64,000 nucleotides of DNA from Ampelomyces quisqualis (taxonomy: Eukaryota; Ascomycota; Dothideomycetes; Pleosporales; Phaeosphaeriaceae), in assembly GCA_018398575.1 (NCBI GenBank), contig JAGTXZ010000019.1, positions 1,550,001-1,614,000 of the forward strand, given 5' to 3'. This document shows positions 35,043 to 45,642 of the stretch, piece by piece (the stretch's first letter is position 1; every line of letters starts with the position of its first letter). The notes under the pieces are model-generated. The model did no database searches and was not told the DNA's origin. It worked only from the letters and a program-made list of their open reading frames with translations. A program made the translations under genes and the position numbers.

Positions 35043-36692
35043 ATGACAACAAATTCTGCGCCCTTGATGGGATCGCCATTACCTGCAGCGATAAGAAGGG
35101 AGTCAGAGTCTCCAAGCCCAGAAATGAATTCTTCGTCGTCAATTAGCCCCCCGGTACCACCACCACCACCACCAGCAATAACAACAACTGAATCTGGAAA
35201 TCCATGGGCCTCTGCATGTTCAAAACCCCTCCTTCACCGCCTGTACATCTCGCACACCCTGTCGACGTGGAACTCCCGCACATTCGAATTCGGCGCTGTG
35301 ATCTTCCTCGCTACGATTTTTCCGGGGACACTCTTCTTCGCATCATGCTACGCGCTCTGCCGCTCTCTCGCGGCCGTGGTACTCGGCTCGTGGATCGGAG
35401 GACTCGTGGATCGTCAGAACCGCTTGTTCGTCGTGCGCCAGAGCATAATTTGGCAGCGCGGCAGCGTGGCTTTGTCGTGTCTGGTCTTCCTCGGTATGAG
35501 GCGATGTATCGAAACAGATTCAGAGAAGGAGAATAAGGCGTGGGTCGTGTGGATACTCTTCGGCGTCAGTGTTGTGCTGGCGTGTGTTGAGAAACTCGCA
35601 TATATTGCAAACACGGTCGCCGTGGAAAGAGATTGGATTGTGGTTGTGTCTGAGAGTTTGCGCGTCGAGCGGGAAGATTTGAACAGCGGTATGCGGCGCA
35701 TCGATTTGCTTGCCAAACTCGTCGCTCCCGTATGTATCGGGTTGTTGGATGGGTATTCGACGTCGCTAGCGATATGGGTTACGTTGGCGCAGAACGCACT
35801 TAGTGTTGGGGTCGAGTATGTCGCTATTGCGCATGTGTATGCTGGTGTTCCGGGGTTATCACGGGGGAAGGGGAGGGATGAGGCGGGTGCGTCTCAGGGT
35901 AGTATCACGCCGCCATCATCCCCATCGACATCTACAACAACCACACCAACGAAGGCCTCGCGGACACCAACCTTCCTCGGCCCATACATTTCCTTCACGC
36001 ACAACCCCGCGTTCCTCGCCTCCCTCGCCCTCTCCCTGCTGTACCTCACCGTGCTATCTTTCGCCGGCCAAATGACCACCTACCTGCTCACTCTCGGCTT
36101 CACATCCACGCACGTCAGCCTCATGCGCCTCATATCCGTCGGCCTCGAACTATCCGCCACCTGCGCCGCTCCCATGCTGATGAAGCGCATCGGCGCAGTC
36201 CGGAGCGGACTATGGTTCATCAACGAGCAAGTCGCCAGCCTCGCGCTCGCGCTCGTTTTCTGGCTCACGTACGTTGAGCACGCGCGCGCCGGCGGTCTAG
36301 CACTAATATGCGGAATCATCGTCTCGCGGCTGGGCCTGTGGGGCTTCGACTTGTGCGTGCAATTTCTCGTGCAGGACGCCACGCCGCCGGCTTCGAGGGG
36401 GTCGTTTTCGGCGGTTGAAATGAGCTTGCAGAATTTCTTTGAACTTGTTTCGTTTGCGACGACCATGGTGTGGTATCGGCCCGAGGACTTTTACGTGCCT
36501 GTGTGTATTTCCGGCGCGGCGGTGACAGTTAGCGCGGCGTGTTTTGCGGCGTTTGTCAGGAAGCGGAGAGGGCATTTGTTGCACATCGATAAATGTTTGC
36601 GGAGGTTTGGGAAGGATGGCAAGGGGTATAGAGTGCTGCCGACAATCGAGGAGGAGGTGGAGGTGGAGGTGGATGAGGGTGGGGGGAGGTAG
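35043..36692 (+). CDS. SLC40/ferroportin-like iron exporter
   Basis: Intronless, 549 residues, start in context CCACCATGA. A disordered Ser/Pro-rich N-terminus (1-55) precedes about 11-12 hydrophobic helices. Residues 67-110 carry the family hallmark (LYISHTLSTW, later LGSWIGGLVDRQNRL), closely matching the first two helices of ferroportins. A Pro/Thr-rich cytosolic loop (about 285-310) separates the halves, as in SLC40A1. The family exports Fe2+ across the plasma or an organelle membrane. At the position of the human metal-site Asp39 (STWGDR) this protein has STWNSR, so the site may differ. Convergent with PAH1, stops about 330 bp apart. The family assignment is firm; the substrate is inferred. 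Confidence 0.85.
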   Translation: MTTNSAPLMGSPLPAAIRRESESPSPEMNSSSSISPPVPPPPPPAITTTESGNPWASACSKPLLHRLYISHTLSTWNSRTFEFGAVIFLATIFPGTLFFASCYALCRSLAAVVLGSWIGGLVDRQNRLFVVRQSIIWQRGSVALSCLVFLGMRRCIETDSEKENKAWVVWILFGVSVVLACVEKLAYIANTVAVERDWIVVVSESLRVEREDLNSGMRRIDLLAKLVAPVCIGLLDGYSTSLAIWVTLAQNALSVGVEYVAIAHVYAGVPGLSRGKGRDEAGASQGSITPPSSPSTSTTTTPTKASRTPTFLGPYISFTHNPAFLASLALSLLYLTVLSFAGQMTTYLLTLGFTSTHVSLMRLISVGLELSATCAAPMLMKRIGAVRSGLWFINEQVASLALALVFWLTYVEHARAGGLALICGIIVSRLGLWGFDLCVQFLVQDATPPASRGSFSAVEMSLQNFFELVSFATTMVWYRPEDFYVPVCISGAAVTVSAACFAAFVRKRRGHLLHIDKCLRRFGKDGKGYRVLPTIEEEVEVEVDEGGGR

Positions 36693-37020
36693 GACTTGAG
36701 GTTTTTGTGGTGTTTTTCCAAGTGTTAATATACCCCATGGTATTCATGTCGTTTGTTGAATAAGCACCTCTCTCTTTGGTTGGACGTGGAGTTTTGGTGT
36801 CATGTTTGGCCCGTCGGATGATTTCCCTTGTGGGTAACATGTTGCACACGTTGAATAGAAAGTGATGGCCAACCATTGAACAAAGGAAACAAATCTGTGG
36901 ATGATTCTTCATCAAGTGTCTCTACATCAGATGCCATGCTCCATCTAAACGCCGTGCCATGCCATGCCATGCAATGCTATGCAGTCAAAGTAAAATCAAT
37001 ATGCAGCAATCCCTACTTCC
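36693..37020. other. Convergent 3' intergenic region
   Basis: 3' ends of the ferroportin-like gene and PAH1. It contains a short CATGC reiteration at about 36,955-36,980 (CATGCCATGCCATGCAATGC). No gene. Confidence 0.5.
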
Positions 37021-39288
37021 TCACGACTGAGATCCCTTCCTCGGACTCGCTCTTGGTGTGGGCGTCGAGTCTTTGATTTCCAGCGATCCTGCACTTGCAT
37101 CCAACTCGGCCAGTTCTGTCGTCGGAGTGACTCTTCCCATGTCTAGACCTACACCTCCTTCCTCATCGTCGTCTTCTGATTCTTCCTCATCGTCGTAGTG
37201 TTCGCCTTCGATATACCTATCGCCCTCTATGCTCTCAATTATCGAGTCTTCCATGTTGGCTTCATCGAGTGAGTCTTGCGTCATGTAGCTAGCTTCGAGG
37301 TCTTCGCCGACTTCTGAACCCTCGTCTTCGCTGCGGATACTACCCGCCTCTGTTTCATCACTGTCGGATTCGCTTTCGCTGTCTGTGAAGTCTGCAATGT
37401 CCAGGGGCTTGTCACGCCAGTAGTTGAAATCGGTGTAGTTCTCGCCACCGGCTGGGACGAGGAGGCCGACGGGTGGGAAGAAGTGGTCGACGATTTCGCG
37501 CATGCTCGCATATCCGGTCTTGTATGAGTTGAGCTCGAGGACATCGAGGCTGACTTCGGCATTGGAGTTGATGGTGAAAATGCGTATGGAAGGGATGTTG
37601 ACGGAGCGATATGAAAGCGCATCAGTGAAGCGATTACCGAAGCCGGCGTAAAATGGTGTTTGGTGTGTGGGCTTATCGAAAAGCTGCATAATGTCGCGCA
37701 GACACGCCATCTTGAATACCTCGGGCTTGCGCAGGTATATCTCGCGCCGCAGTGCGGCAATGGTGCGATCTGGACTCATGATGACTGGACCCTTGGGCAG
37801 TCGGTAGTTGTCCTGCACCACACCGTTGAGGTAAGCCCTTGTCGTGTCCGCTTGGCCGACAGATCTACTTGTCAGGTAGAATATGTTGTAGCCATTGTTG
37901 ACTATATCAGTGTATAGTTTGGCCACGCCTTGGTGTGTCCAATCTCGGCCGATCATGTTGAGCACATGGCCCAGCGCGTCCGACTTTGTGATTGTGCCGT
38001 CAATGTCGGATATCACAATTGGCACGTCGTGTTTCCAGTAGAACATGTAGGCACTGCACTTGGACCGGTTGACGGTGAAGCTCATCTCGTTGGCGCCAGG
38101 CTTCAAGTTGAGCGCTTTGAGCTGATCACTGGTCAGACGCAGCGTCTTTGCATAATTCCTCGTCTCCCCTTTGGACGCCTCTGGAGAATGTGGCGCCGAC
38201 ATGCCGAGTGCGCTGTCCGAGTCTCTACGGAAGTTGGCGTATTGCAAACCGTCGTCACTCTGGTTACTGTCGCTCTGATAGCCCGGATCCGAGACGACGT
38301 CCGAAGACCGTAGCGCACCCCCGTGGAGCACATTCATCGATGTCTTTTGCATTGCAGCGGCCTTGGCCTCTTCGCTGCTGTAGATCCAGAGATTGCCGTT
38401 CTCATCTGCGCCAATGAGCGCGCCAATGTCGTAGTCCCCTGCCAGTTCATCGGAGAGGATGTTGCGCGCAATGACCTCTGCCCGCAGCGCCTCCTCTTCG
38501 CTGCTCTTGTATCCCGTCATGTCCAGCTCCAGGTCTCCGCTCTCGGTGACTTTGTTGGGTATGTTGGATGTGAGCAGCTTCTGCGACAGCTTGAGGGCGC
38601 GCGCAAGAGCCTCGCTGGGGGACAGTGGCGGGGGGCTCGCCGAGCGGGTGCATCTGTTCCATGCTGTCGCGTCCTGCCTGCTGACCATGAGCGGCCCGCC
38701 CTCGTTGGCGTGCTCGAAGGTCATTGCGAAGCCGTCCTTGGCGGACGGTAGCACGTCGTCGGTGCTCGCCCGGTGCATGTGCAGGCCCGACCAGGCGTTG
38801 GCGTCGTCGGCGTCGGCGTCGGCGTCGTCATCGTGCATGCTGTCCGAGGGCGGCACCGACATGGACATGCGCCCTCGGCGCCGTGCCATGCCGGCGCCGT
38901 CGAGGTCGAGGGGCTCGGGCTCGTCAAAGGCGGCTTCGGACGGAAGCTCGATGGGGCGCTGCTCGGGGCTGGCGGCGGGCGAGGCGATGGGCGACGTCTG
39001 CAGCTCTGCGGGAATGGCGGCCGACGTCTCGAAGACGAAAAAGGCCTCGCCGCCCTCGCCCAGCTTCATGGCATAGTCCTGCAGCTCGCCATTGACGCGG
39101 AACTCGACCTTCTTGTCCGAGGGCCGCAGGATCTGGTACTTCCCGAAGCGCACGTGGAAGGGCGAGCAGGCCAGGCTGCCGTCTGCGCGCTCAACGACAA
39201 TGGCATCGATGGCGCCGCTGAGCGTCGCCGGGTTGATCGAGTTCCAGCCCTTGCTCACGCTGCCCGTGATGGAGCGGACGTAGTTCAT
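37021..39288 (-). CDS. PAH1: Phosphatidate phosphatase, lipin family
   Basis: Intronless, 755 residues. It dephosphorylates phosphatidic acid to diacylglycerol at ER and lipid-droplet membranes, controlling triacylglycerol and phospholipid synthesis. Residues 1 to about 105 are the N-LIP domain (MNYVRSITGSVSKGWNSINP, then a beta-rich part containing FHVRFGKYQIL). A long Ser/acidic middle is followed by the C-LIP HAD-type domain with catalytic DIDGT at 428-432 and a GFGNRFTDALSYR segment near 550. The C-terminal tail (about 640-740) is very acidic, as in yeast Pah1, where it aids recruitment by Nem1-Spo7. Divergent from the FN3 gene, about 580 bp apart. Family and active site are unambiguous. 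Confidence 0.95.
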   Translation of the reverse strand: MNYVRSITGSVSKGWNSINPATLSGAIDAIVVERADGSLACSPFHVRFGKYQILRPSDKKVEFRVNGELQDYAMKLGEGGEAFFVFETSAAIPAELQTSPIASPAASPEQRPIELPSEAAFDEPEPLDLDGAGMARRRGRMSMSVPPSDSMHDDDADADADDANAWSGLHMHRASTDDVLPSAKDGFAMTFEHANEGGPLMVSRQDATAWNRCTRSASPPPLSPSEALARALKLSQKLLTSNIPNKVTESGDLELDMTGYKSSEEEALRAEVIARNILSDELAGDYDIGALIGADENGNLWIYSSEEAKAAAMQKTSMNVLHGGALRSSDVVSDPGYQSDSNQSDDGLQYANFRRDSDSALGMSAPHSPEASKGETRNYAKTLRLTSDQLKALNLKPGANEMSFTVNRSKCSAYMFYWKHDVPIVISDIDGTITKSDALGHVLNMIGRDWTHQGVAKLYTDIVNNGYNIFYLTSRSVGQADTTRAYLNGVVQDNYRLPKGPVIMSPDRTIAALRREIYLRKPEVFKMACLRDIMQLFDKPTHQTPFYAGFGNRFTDALSYRSVNIPSIRIFTINSNAEVSLDVLELNSYKTGYASMREIVDHFFPPVGLLVPAGGENYTDFNYWRDKPLDIADFTDSESESDSDETEAGSIRSEDEGSEVGEDLEASYMTQDSLDEANMEDSIIESIEGDRYIEGEHYDDEEESEDDDEEGGVGLDMGRVTPTTELAELDASAGSLEIKDSTPTPRASPRKGSQS

Positions 39289-39870
39289 GGCGTGTCTCTG
39301 CCCGTGGCGGTATTGTGGTTGGGAGTATGCCGTGTGGGCGCAGTCGGAAGCTTGTGCGGCGCCGAGTGGATCGGGGGGCCCGGCGTGTGAATGAGAAGAA
39401 ACGAGCGTGTTGGAGAGCGAGGCAGGTCATGCGTCATGCGGGCATTAGTAGGACCGTCACGCCGGGGTCGAGCGCGGCGCATGCGACATGTGTGTGTGTA
39501 TGGGTGGGTTCTTTCACGCTTTCACGTGCTGCGAGGGAATACAATGTTACTCGTCGGCAGCATTTACCGCACGGGAGAGACATGGGCGGCGGATCACCAC
39601 TTTCACATGCCCAAGGACTGACCCGACAGCCACAGACGCCACAGACGCTACGGACGCCACAGACGCTACAGACGCCACAGACGCTACGGACGCCACACAC
39701 GCCACACACGCCACACACGCCACAGCGGGAGGGTGGAGACGGACCCGCTCACGGACACGCCAAGGCTGCACAGATTGCTTCCCGTCGCCAATCCGCAGGC
39801 TTCCACCACCTCACGTGCTTCACCACCGCCATCTACCCACGATCGCTATCCACCCACGACCGAAGACGCC
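39289..39870. promoter_or_regulatory. Bidirectional intergenic region with 9-bp minisatellite
   Basis: It separates the divergent PAH1 and FN3 genes. At about 39,631-39,724 ACAGACGCC/ACAGACGCT units repeat about ten times and drift to ACACACGCC at the right end. Long frames cross this stretch only because the 9-bp unit has no stop. The region must contain both promoters. Confidence 0.6.
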
Positions 39871-42800
39871 ATGTCCTCCGATCCGCTGTCGGCGCTGTCA
39901 TGGCCGCCCGACGTCGCTCGCTACCACATGGAGACGGTCATGCACGCGTCCTCGGGCTGGCTGCGGACCGCGTGCATCGTCTTTGCCCTGTTCTGGCACG
40001 TCAATGTCGTCGCCGTCACCCCCCTCCCCGCACGTGTCTCTGACAAAGCCACAGGGTCGCCTTCCGCGCCTACCAAGTCCTCTCGCAGCCCGTCGACAAA
40101 CTTGTGCAGGTGCTCGGCCTCGAAGTCCCCGTCGCGCCCCTCGTCTCGCTTGCCGGCATCAAAGCAGACGGCGTCTTGCTGCACTGGAAACCGCCCACCC
40201 AGCGTCTGTCGGTGCTGAAATATGTCATCAGGATCAACGGCATCGACATCGGCGACATCTCGCCCCAAGAGACGTCCATCACCATCGAGAACCTCCAGCC
40301 GGATCACCACTATGTCATCCGCATCGTCACCCTCAACTCGTCCAACTTCCAAGCCCCCAGCGTCCCCATTAGGCTGCGCACGCTGCCCGCCGACTCGGAT
40401 CAATACTTCAACCCGAATCAACCCAAAGAGCTCCACGCGCCTACCACCGACGAGGGGTATACGCCCACGCCCATCATCCGCCCCAACAAGAGCCTGGCTG
40501 ATGTTGCTACACCTTTTCTGGCGCCTGTCATGGCCCGCGAGCACAGCAACAGCACATCTCGCATGCGGAGGAGGAACTCGCCAGCCTCCCTGACCTTGGA
40601 GCACGCACGCTCGGCACTGGAAGCTGCCGACTTGAACGACTCTATCAAACAACTGACGGAGAAACTCGATAGCCTCAGGCAGGACTTGGAAGACATGGAG
40701 CGCCAGATTCAAGACGAGGATCAGGAGTTTGTCACCCAAAAGGCCATCCTGATCGACAAGCGCGACGAGAAGAAAGCTGCGCTGAAAGAGAAGGAGGACG
40801 CCAGTCGCGATTTGAGAAAGGAAGTCGCCACGCTCGAGAGACAGAGTGCGGCCGCGCAGACTCGCCGCGTGCAGCAGGAAAAGGTGCTGCGGCAAAAGCA
40901 GGCAGAGAGGAAGAAGCTCAAGGATGACGTTGCAAAGTGGACTCGGGAAGCTAGCGAATTGAGTGAAGCTGCCCAGCACATAGCGAAGGAGCGCATCGAG
41001 TACGAAGCCACTTCTGAAACGCGCATCCGGAAGGCCAGGGAAAAGTACGTTGAGGACCTGCAGTCCAACAAGACCTTGGAAGATGCTATCCGTGAGAAGG
41101 GCGTTAAGATCAAGGATCTAGAGGAAGAGAGGCATGCGCTGGAGGAAGGCCAAGAAGGTGGAGAAGCCCCGGATGGCACCGAAAGCGCAGAACGCGAAGA
41201 GGACAACCGCTGGAAGATGACCTTGGGACTTCTCCAGCAGCAGTATGCTCAGGCCTGGACGTTTTTCTCCGAGGCCGAACGAGCCAGCATGGAGGCTTCA
41301 AGTCGGCTCAACTACCTCCAACAGCGTCGCATAAGCCAGCCGCAGATATTCACTGGTCCGCACTTACCTGAGATTGGACCTGTGCGGAGGAACAGCCAAC
41401 GAGCGCGACCGCTTAGCATGCGCGAAGGTCTTTTGGCGCAAGCAACAGGTGGCTTTGTACACACGTCCTCTGCCCAGTTCAACAGCAATCCCACAACCTC
41501 TTCCCCATCTTTCGCCAATATCACGCCCTATTTCAATCCAGTCAACGGCATGGCATTGCCCCCACCACGCACACATAATTCGTCCTTTTCGCAAGCCGAT
41601 TTTGACAATCTGACCAGTGGCGTTCCCATGAGCCCGACCGCCGGTGCTTTGCTTCCAGCTGGTCTCTTTGCGGATGATCTGGGCCTTACGGACACGGAAG
41701 ACGAGAATGACCCTGGCCCACCTCAAGCGCCATCTCTGGACCCATCACCCAACCTCAGACATGTACTTCCTGGACTTGGAGCCCCGGGCACTATCGATGT
41801 TGGCCAAGATCCCAGCTCGCCTGCCTCTCCAACCAGTCGCTCACCTAGTGCGTTTGCCAGCCCACGCGCAAGTGCTGGTGAACTGCAGCAATTTCCCAAC
41901 TACGACAATGTCGATAGTGACAAACGGTCGATCCGTTCCACTTCAAGCTCTTTCCACATCCATCAAGCGAGTCGGTTTGGCGGGATTCTTGGCCTCCACA
42001 GGCAACGCGGTAAGACATTGTCCGACGATGGGCCTGCTCTGGGTTCGTTGAAACCAGCTCAGAGTCAGTCTCTACCGCGACAAGATCATGGTCCAGATGG
42101 TGTGGGCAGCGGCCGTCGCCGTGGAAGCCACTCTGAAGGCGCGTGGTATGATACATTTATTCGCACCAAGACTGAGCCAGTGGAATCATCTAGTAGTCCC
42201 AATCATGTCACGACGCGTAAGCGTCCTTTCAACATGTTTGGCACGAAGGCTGACCCCTGGCTAACATCAATGTTAGGGTTTGAGAAGCCACCTTCGCCAC
42301 GTCAAGGATCCACCAAGTCTGGAGAAGGCATGGCTCTTCCTCGACCCTCGACAGAAAGCCAGATGCGATTTGGCTGGTCGGTAGATGCTTTTGGAGCGCG
42401 AAGTAGTCCCTTGGGTGTGGACTGGAGCGTCAACAACACCAACACTACATCATGGTCTAGAATGCCATCTCGTCGGCCGTCCGTTCAGTATGGGTCGACG
42501 ACAAATCTTGCGAATGAGAGCAACATGCATGACGATGTTCTGGACTTCCCATCGAATACCAGATCGCCCACACAGGCACCCATAGGAACTCGACCGCAAT
42601 CTTCAGCATCCCATATACCCAACCTTGGTCAGCTACCACCTGTTCCTCCTACGCCACCGAGACTCAATCCAGCTGCAGCGAGCTTCTCCATCCCAGCTTT
42701 AGGGAAGATGACGGACGAGGATAAGGCTGAAAAGGCCAAGAAGGCAGCCGAGAAAGCAGCTGAGAAGGAAGCGCGAAAAGCTGAAAAGGCGGAGAAGAAA

Positions 42801-43391
42801 GAAGAAAAAGAAAAGAAGGCCAAAGCAGAGAGAGCCGACAAGGCCGCTCGCAAAGGAAAGGGGAAGCTGTTGGCGTCCGACGCCTCCGTCACAAGCGAGT
42901 CAAGAGATGCGACATCGCCACAAGATCCACGCATGTTGCGCGGCACGCCATCGATCATCTCGACCGCAGACGCCTCAGAGGCATCACCGCGCGCATCATT
43001 GGAGCGAAGCATTTCTCACACGCCGTCTGAGCTTAATGGGTCGATTGGCAAGGAGTCCTTCATGCAGAAATTGACACGCAAAGGGAGTACTAGCCAGTTC
43101 CTAACATTTGGCATGAAGAACACTCTGTTCTCCAAGACCAAGGCAAGCGACACACCTGCGACGCCCGACGAGACCAACGAGGATCATGGCTTTCTGGGCT
43201 TGGGACGAAGCACAGAAAGTGTAGGCAACAGCCCCAGCATTGGTAATCCGAAGGACAAGACTAGCACGCTAAGTTGGAGCTCGATTAAGAAGCTGGGCAA
43301 GAAGGATAAGACGCCTAGCCTGCACGAGAGCATTGCTAGTGAGGCTACTGGGGACGAGGACGACGTTGTCGCAGGAAGCTCAAGGGCTTAA
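39871..43391 (+). CDS. Membrane-anchored FN3 and coiled-coil protein
   Basis: Two exons: 39871-39989 and 40055-43391; the intron of about 65 nt is inferred from the frame change, a CTGAC branch site and ACAG acceptor, with a non-consensus GTTCTG donor, so the 5' boundary is tentative. The protein is about 1,151 residues. A hydrophobic segment near residue 32-50 (WLRTACIVFAL) should anchor it. A fibronectin type III domain follows at about 64-152 (ending HHYVIRIVTLNSS), then a long coiled coil at about 225-405 rich in Glu/Lys/Gln. The rest is Ser/Pro-rich and disordered with a KAEKAEKKEEKEKK-type charged run at about 926-980. The architecture suggests a scaffold at an intracellular membrane. 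Function unknown. Confidence 0.8.
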
Positions 43392-43593
43392 AATCTTATT
43401 TAGCTAGCATTGCATTTACGTTCTGTTTCTACGACCGGATGGTATGGCGTTCCTAATCACATGACTACTCAAATTAGTGCGAATTGCACCATGTTGCAGG
43501 AGACCTTGTCTCACCCCACACTTTCACTAGCTTTCAGCCCTACGCAGAGCCGCACGCCAAGACCGGACCGGACCTAGGAGCGCGTCGCAACGA

Positions 43594-44442
43594 ATGTCAA
43601 AGAACAACCACCCACCCACCAAGCCAGCCCACTCACCACACCCACCCACCATGGCGTCACCCGTTGCCGCCGAAGCCCTTCAGAACGGCATGTCCACGCC
43701 GCCCGCCACCAACGCCTCCAACGCGCCCAACCCCAGCCCACCAACAACAAACACGCAGCTCTCCAACGGCACCAGCACCTCTGCAACCGCTTCCCTACCG
43801 CCCACCTCCCTGCAAGACACGGGCGCATCCAAACGGCCGCGTGACGCGCGCCTCATACACATGATCCTGGCCAACATGGGGGTGCACATCTACACGGAGC
43901 GAGTGCCGCTGCAACTCCTCGACTTTGCCTACCGGTACACGTCGTCGATACTGTCGGACGCGCAATCGTACGAGCCGCCGGCGCCCACGACCTCGAGCGC
44001 GTCTGGCGGGGCCAAGAAGCGCGCTGCGGCGGCTGCTGCGGGCGAGGACGACGGCGGCGTGAGTTTGAGTGCGGTGCGGACGGCGGTGAGTGCGCGTGCT
44101 GCGGGGCAGTTTGCTAGTGCGTTGCCCAAGGAGTTTATGCTGGAGGTTGCGAGCGAGAGGAATCGGATTGGGCTGCCGAGGGTCGAGAGGGAGTTTGGCG
44201 TGAGATTGCCGCCGGAGAGGTATTGTTTTACTGGGCGGGGGTGGGGGGTTAAAGAGAGTTGGGAGGAGGAGGTGGAGGTGGATGATGAGGAGGATGGAGA
44301 TGATGGGGAGGGCATGGATGTGGAAGGCAGTGGCGCGGGGTTTGGTGGACCTGTTGGGGGAGAGGATGGGGATGAGACGATGGGTGGGATGGAGGAGGAG
44401 GAAATTGATCAGCAGGAATTCGAGGATGCGATGGGGAGCTGA
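43594..44442 (+). CDS. TAF9: TAF9, TFIID/SAGA subunit
   Basis: Intronless. First ATG at 43594 gives 282 residues; a second in-frame ATG at 43651 has better context (CACCATGG) and would give 263. After a Pro/Ser/Thr-rich N-terminus comes the histone-fold domain (RDARLIHMILANMGVHIY to about SSILSDA, residues 80-125), interrupted by an Ala-rich loop, then the conserved LPKEFMLEVASERNRIGLP and a GVRLPPERY segment near 200. The C-terminus is strongly acidic. TAF9 pairs with TAF6 through the histone fold in TFIID and SAGA and helps recruit RNA polymerase II machinery. Convergent with CMC1. Confidence 0.93.
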   Translation: MSKNNHPPTKPAHSPHPPTMASPVAAEALQNGMSTPPATNASNAPNPSPPTTNTQLSNGTSTSATASLPPTSLQDTGASKRPRDARLIHMILANMGVHIYTERVPLQLLDFAYRYTSSILSDAQSYEPPAPTTSSASGGAKKRAAAAAAGEDDGGVSLSAVRTAVSARAAGQFASALPKEFMLEVASERNRIGLPRVEREFGVRLPPERYCFTGRGWGVKESWEEEVEVDDEEDGDDGEGMDVEGSGAGFGGPVGGEDGDETMGGMEEEEIDQQEFEDAMGS

Positions 44443-44640
44443 AAGCATTTGACGGGCAAGGGCCGGGCGTTCAATGGGGTTGAAAAGCATCTCTCGGCGT
44501 TCGACATGGGTCTGATTTTGTCATGGTATACCAGAGCTGAAAATGGTTCTCTTCCGCGCATGCTTCCACGCGCTTGACTTTCCCAAACAGTGAGTTATAT
44601 GTACAATAAACCTCCACCTCCAAACCCGAGACAGGCCCCC

Positions 44641-45199
44641 TCACGTCCCGCGATAAATCCCCCCCCTCGCCACGCCCCTCTCATCAATCCTATTCTCCTC
44701 CCTCCTCCGCACCCCCTGCCCCCCATCTTCCAACCTCTTCCCCTGCAACCTGCCCCCCTCATCCAAACTCCACCACTCCTTGTGCTTACTCCGCGCATCC
44801 TCCAGCCGGCGCGCATATTCTTCGCGCTCCCGCTTGCGCTCCCCAGCCAACTGGAACCACTCGAGCCGCGCGGCGTCGAGCTCGTCTTGATTCTGGTACT
44901 GCAGCATGCACGCGTTCATGGCGAGACGGGGGGATCGGCAGGCGTAGATCATAGTCACGGTGCGGCCGAAAGCGCATTGTGCGAATGCTGCTACGGCGTC
45001 AGCGAGCGAATGGGGTTTGGCGGACGGGGGAAGCGGTGGGGTCATCACGGGTGCGTCCGTGTGTACCTTCTATTTCAGCCGCGCATTTGGCTCGCACGTT
45101 CTTGTAGTATAGATCGCGGACTTGTTGTTCTTGCGGGGCCGAGAGGGGTGTGGGATTGCTGGGGAATGTGTTGGAGCCGACGATTACGCGGTCGGTCAT
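44641..45199 (-). CDS. CMC1: COX assembly mitochondrial protein, twin CX9C
   Basis: Two exons: 45199-45067 and 44987-44641, joined across a 79-nt GTACAC...GCAG intron; 159 residues. The splice restores the first CX9C motif (C39 to C49), which is split between the exons; a second CX9C follows (YACRSPRLAMNAC). This coiled-coil-helix-coiled-coil-helix fold is imported into the intermembrane space by Mia40. Cmc1 stabilises Cox1 during cytochrome c oxidase assembly. The tail after LEWFQLAGERK is highly charged and longer than in yeast. Another CHCH protein of the CMC group is possible, but the spacing and flanking residues favour Cmc1. Divergent from the SDR gene. Confidence 0.85.
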
Positions 45200-45642
45200 C
45201 GCGGCGGGGTTCGGGTTGGGCAGGCGTGTCGAATGTGGGGTGCGAGAGACACGTGGTGTGTATAGCAAGGCGGGGAGGGGAGTACGACTGTGCTGTTGGA
45301 TGGGGAGCTACGGCGGGGATACTCCGTACTGGTGGTGTGGTGGTGGTTCGAGATTGGTGTTCTTTGGAGCAGGCATGGTTGGGATAGGGAGCAGCATGTC
45401 GGGGGCCTTGGAAGTGCTTCGCCGATCGATTTGGGCCGAGGCTGTTCAAGCTGGTCCTATGGACATCTCACATGCAGACGGTTTTCTTGCTCTCTACTTC
45501 ACTACACGCTACAATCCCTTTACTGTGCGATTATTCCGACTTTTGGCGGCAAGTCGTCAATTGTGAATCTTAGAGCGCTCTAGATCATCCGTCTGCAACT
45601 TGCACACTACCTCCTCCCCTCCGAGCCACTTGGCCACCCAGC
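45200..45642. promoter_or_regulatory. Bidirectional region between CMC1 and the SDR gene
   Basis: 443 bp separating divergent starts. It should hold both promoters. No specific operator motif recognised. Confidence 0.4.

Noticed and set aside
39631..39724. CRISPR-like regular repeat
   Set aside because: Units are 9 bp and contiguous without spacers, and the genome is eukaryotic; it is a minisatellite.
39488..40372. 294-codon frame with TDATDA repeats
   Set aside because: The openness comes from the 9-bp minisatellite; the downstream part overlaps the FN3 gene in another frame.
40104..43391. Starting the FN3 protein at the GTG at 40104
   Set aside because: GTG is not a usual fungal start; an upstream ATG at 39871 followed by a short phase-2 intron gives a membrane anchor and continuous sequence into the FN3 domain.
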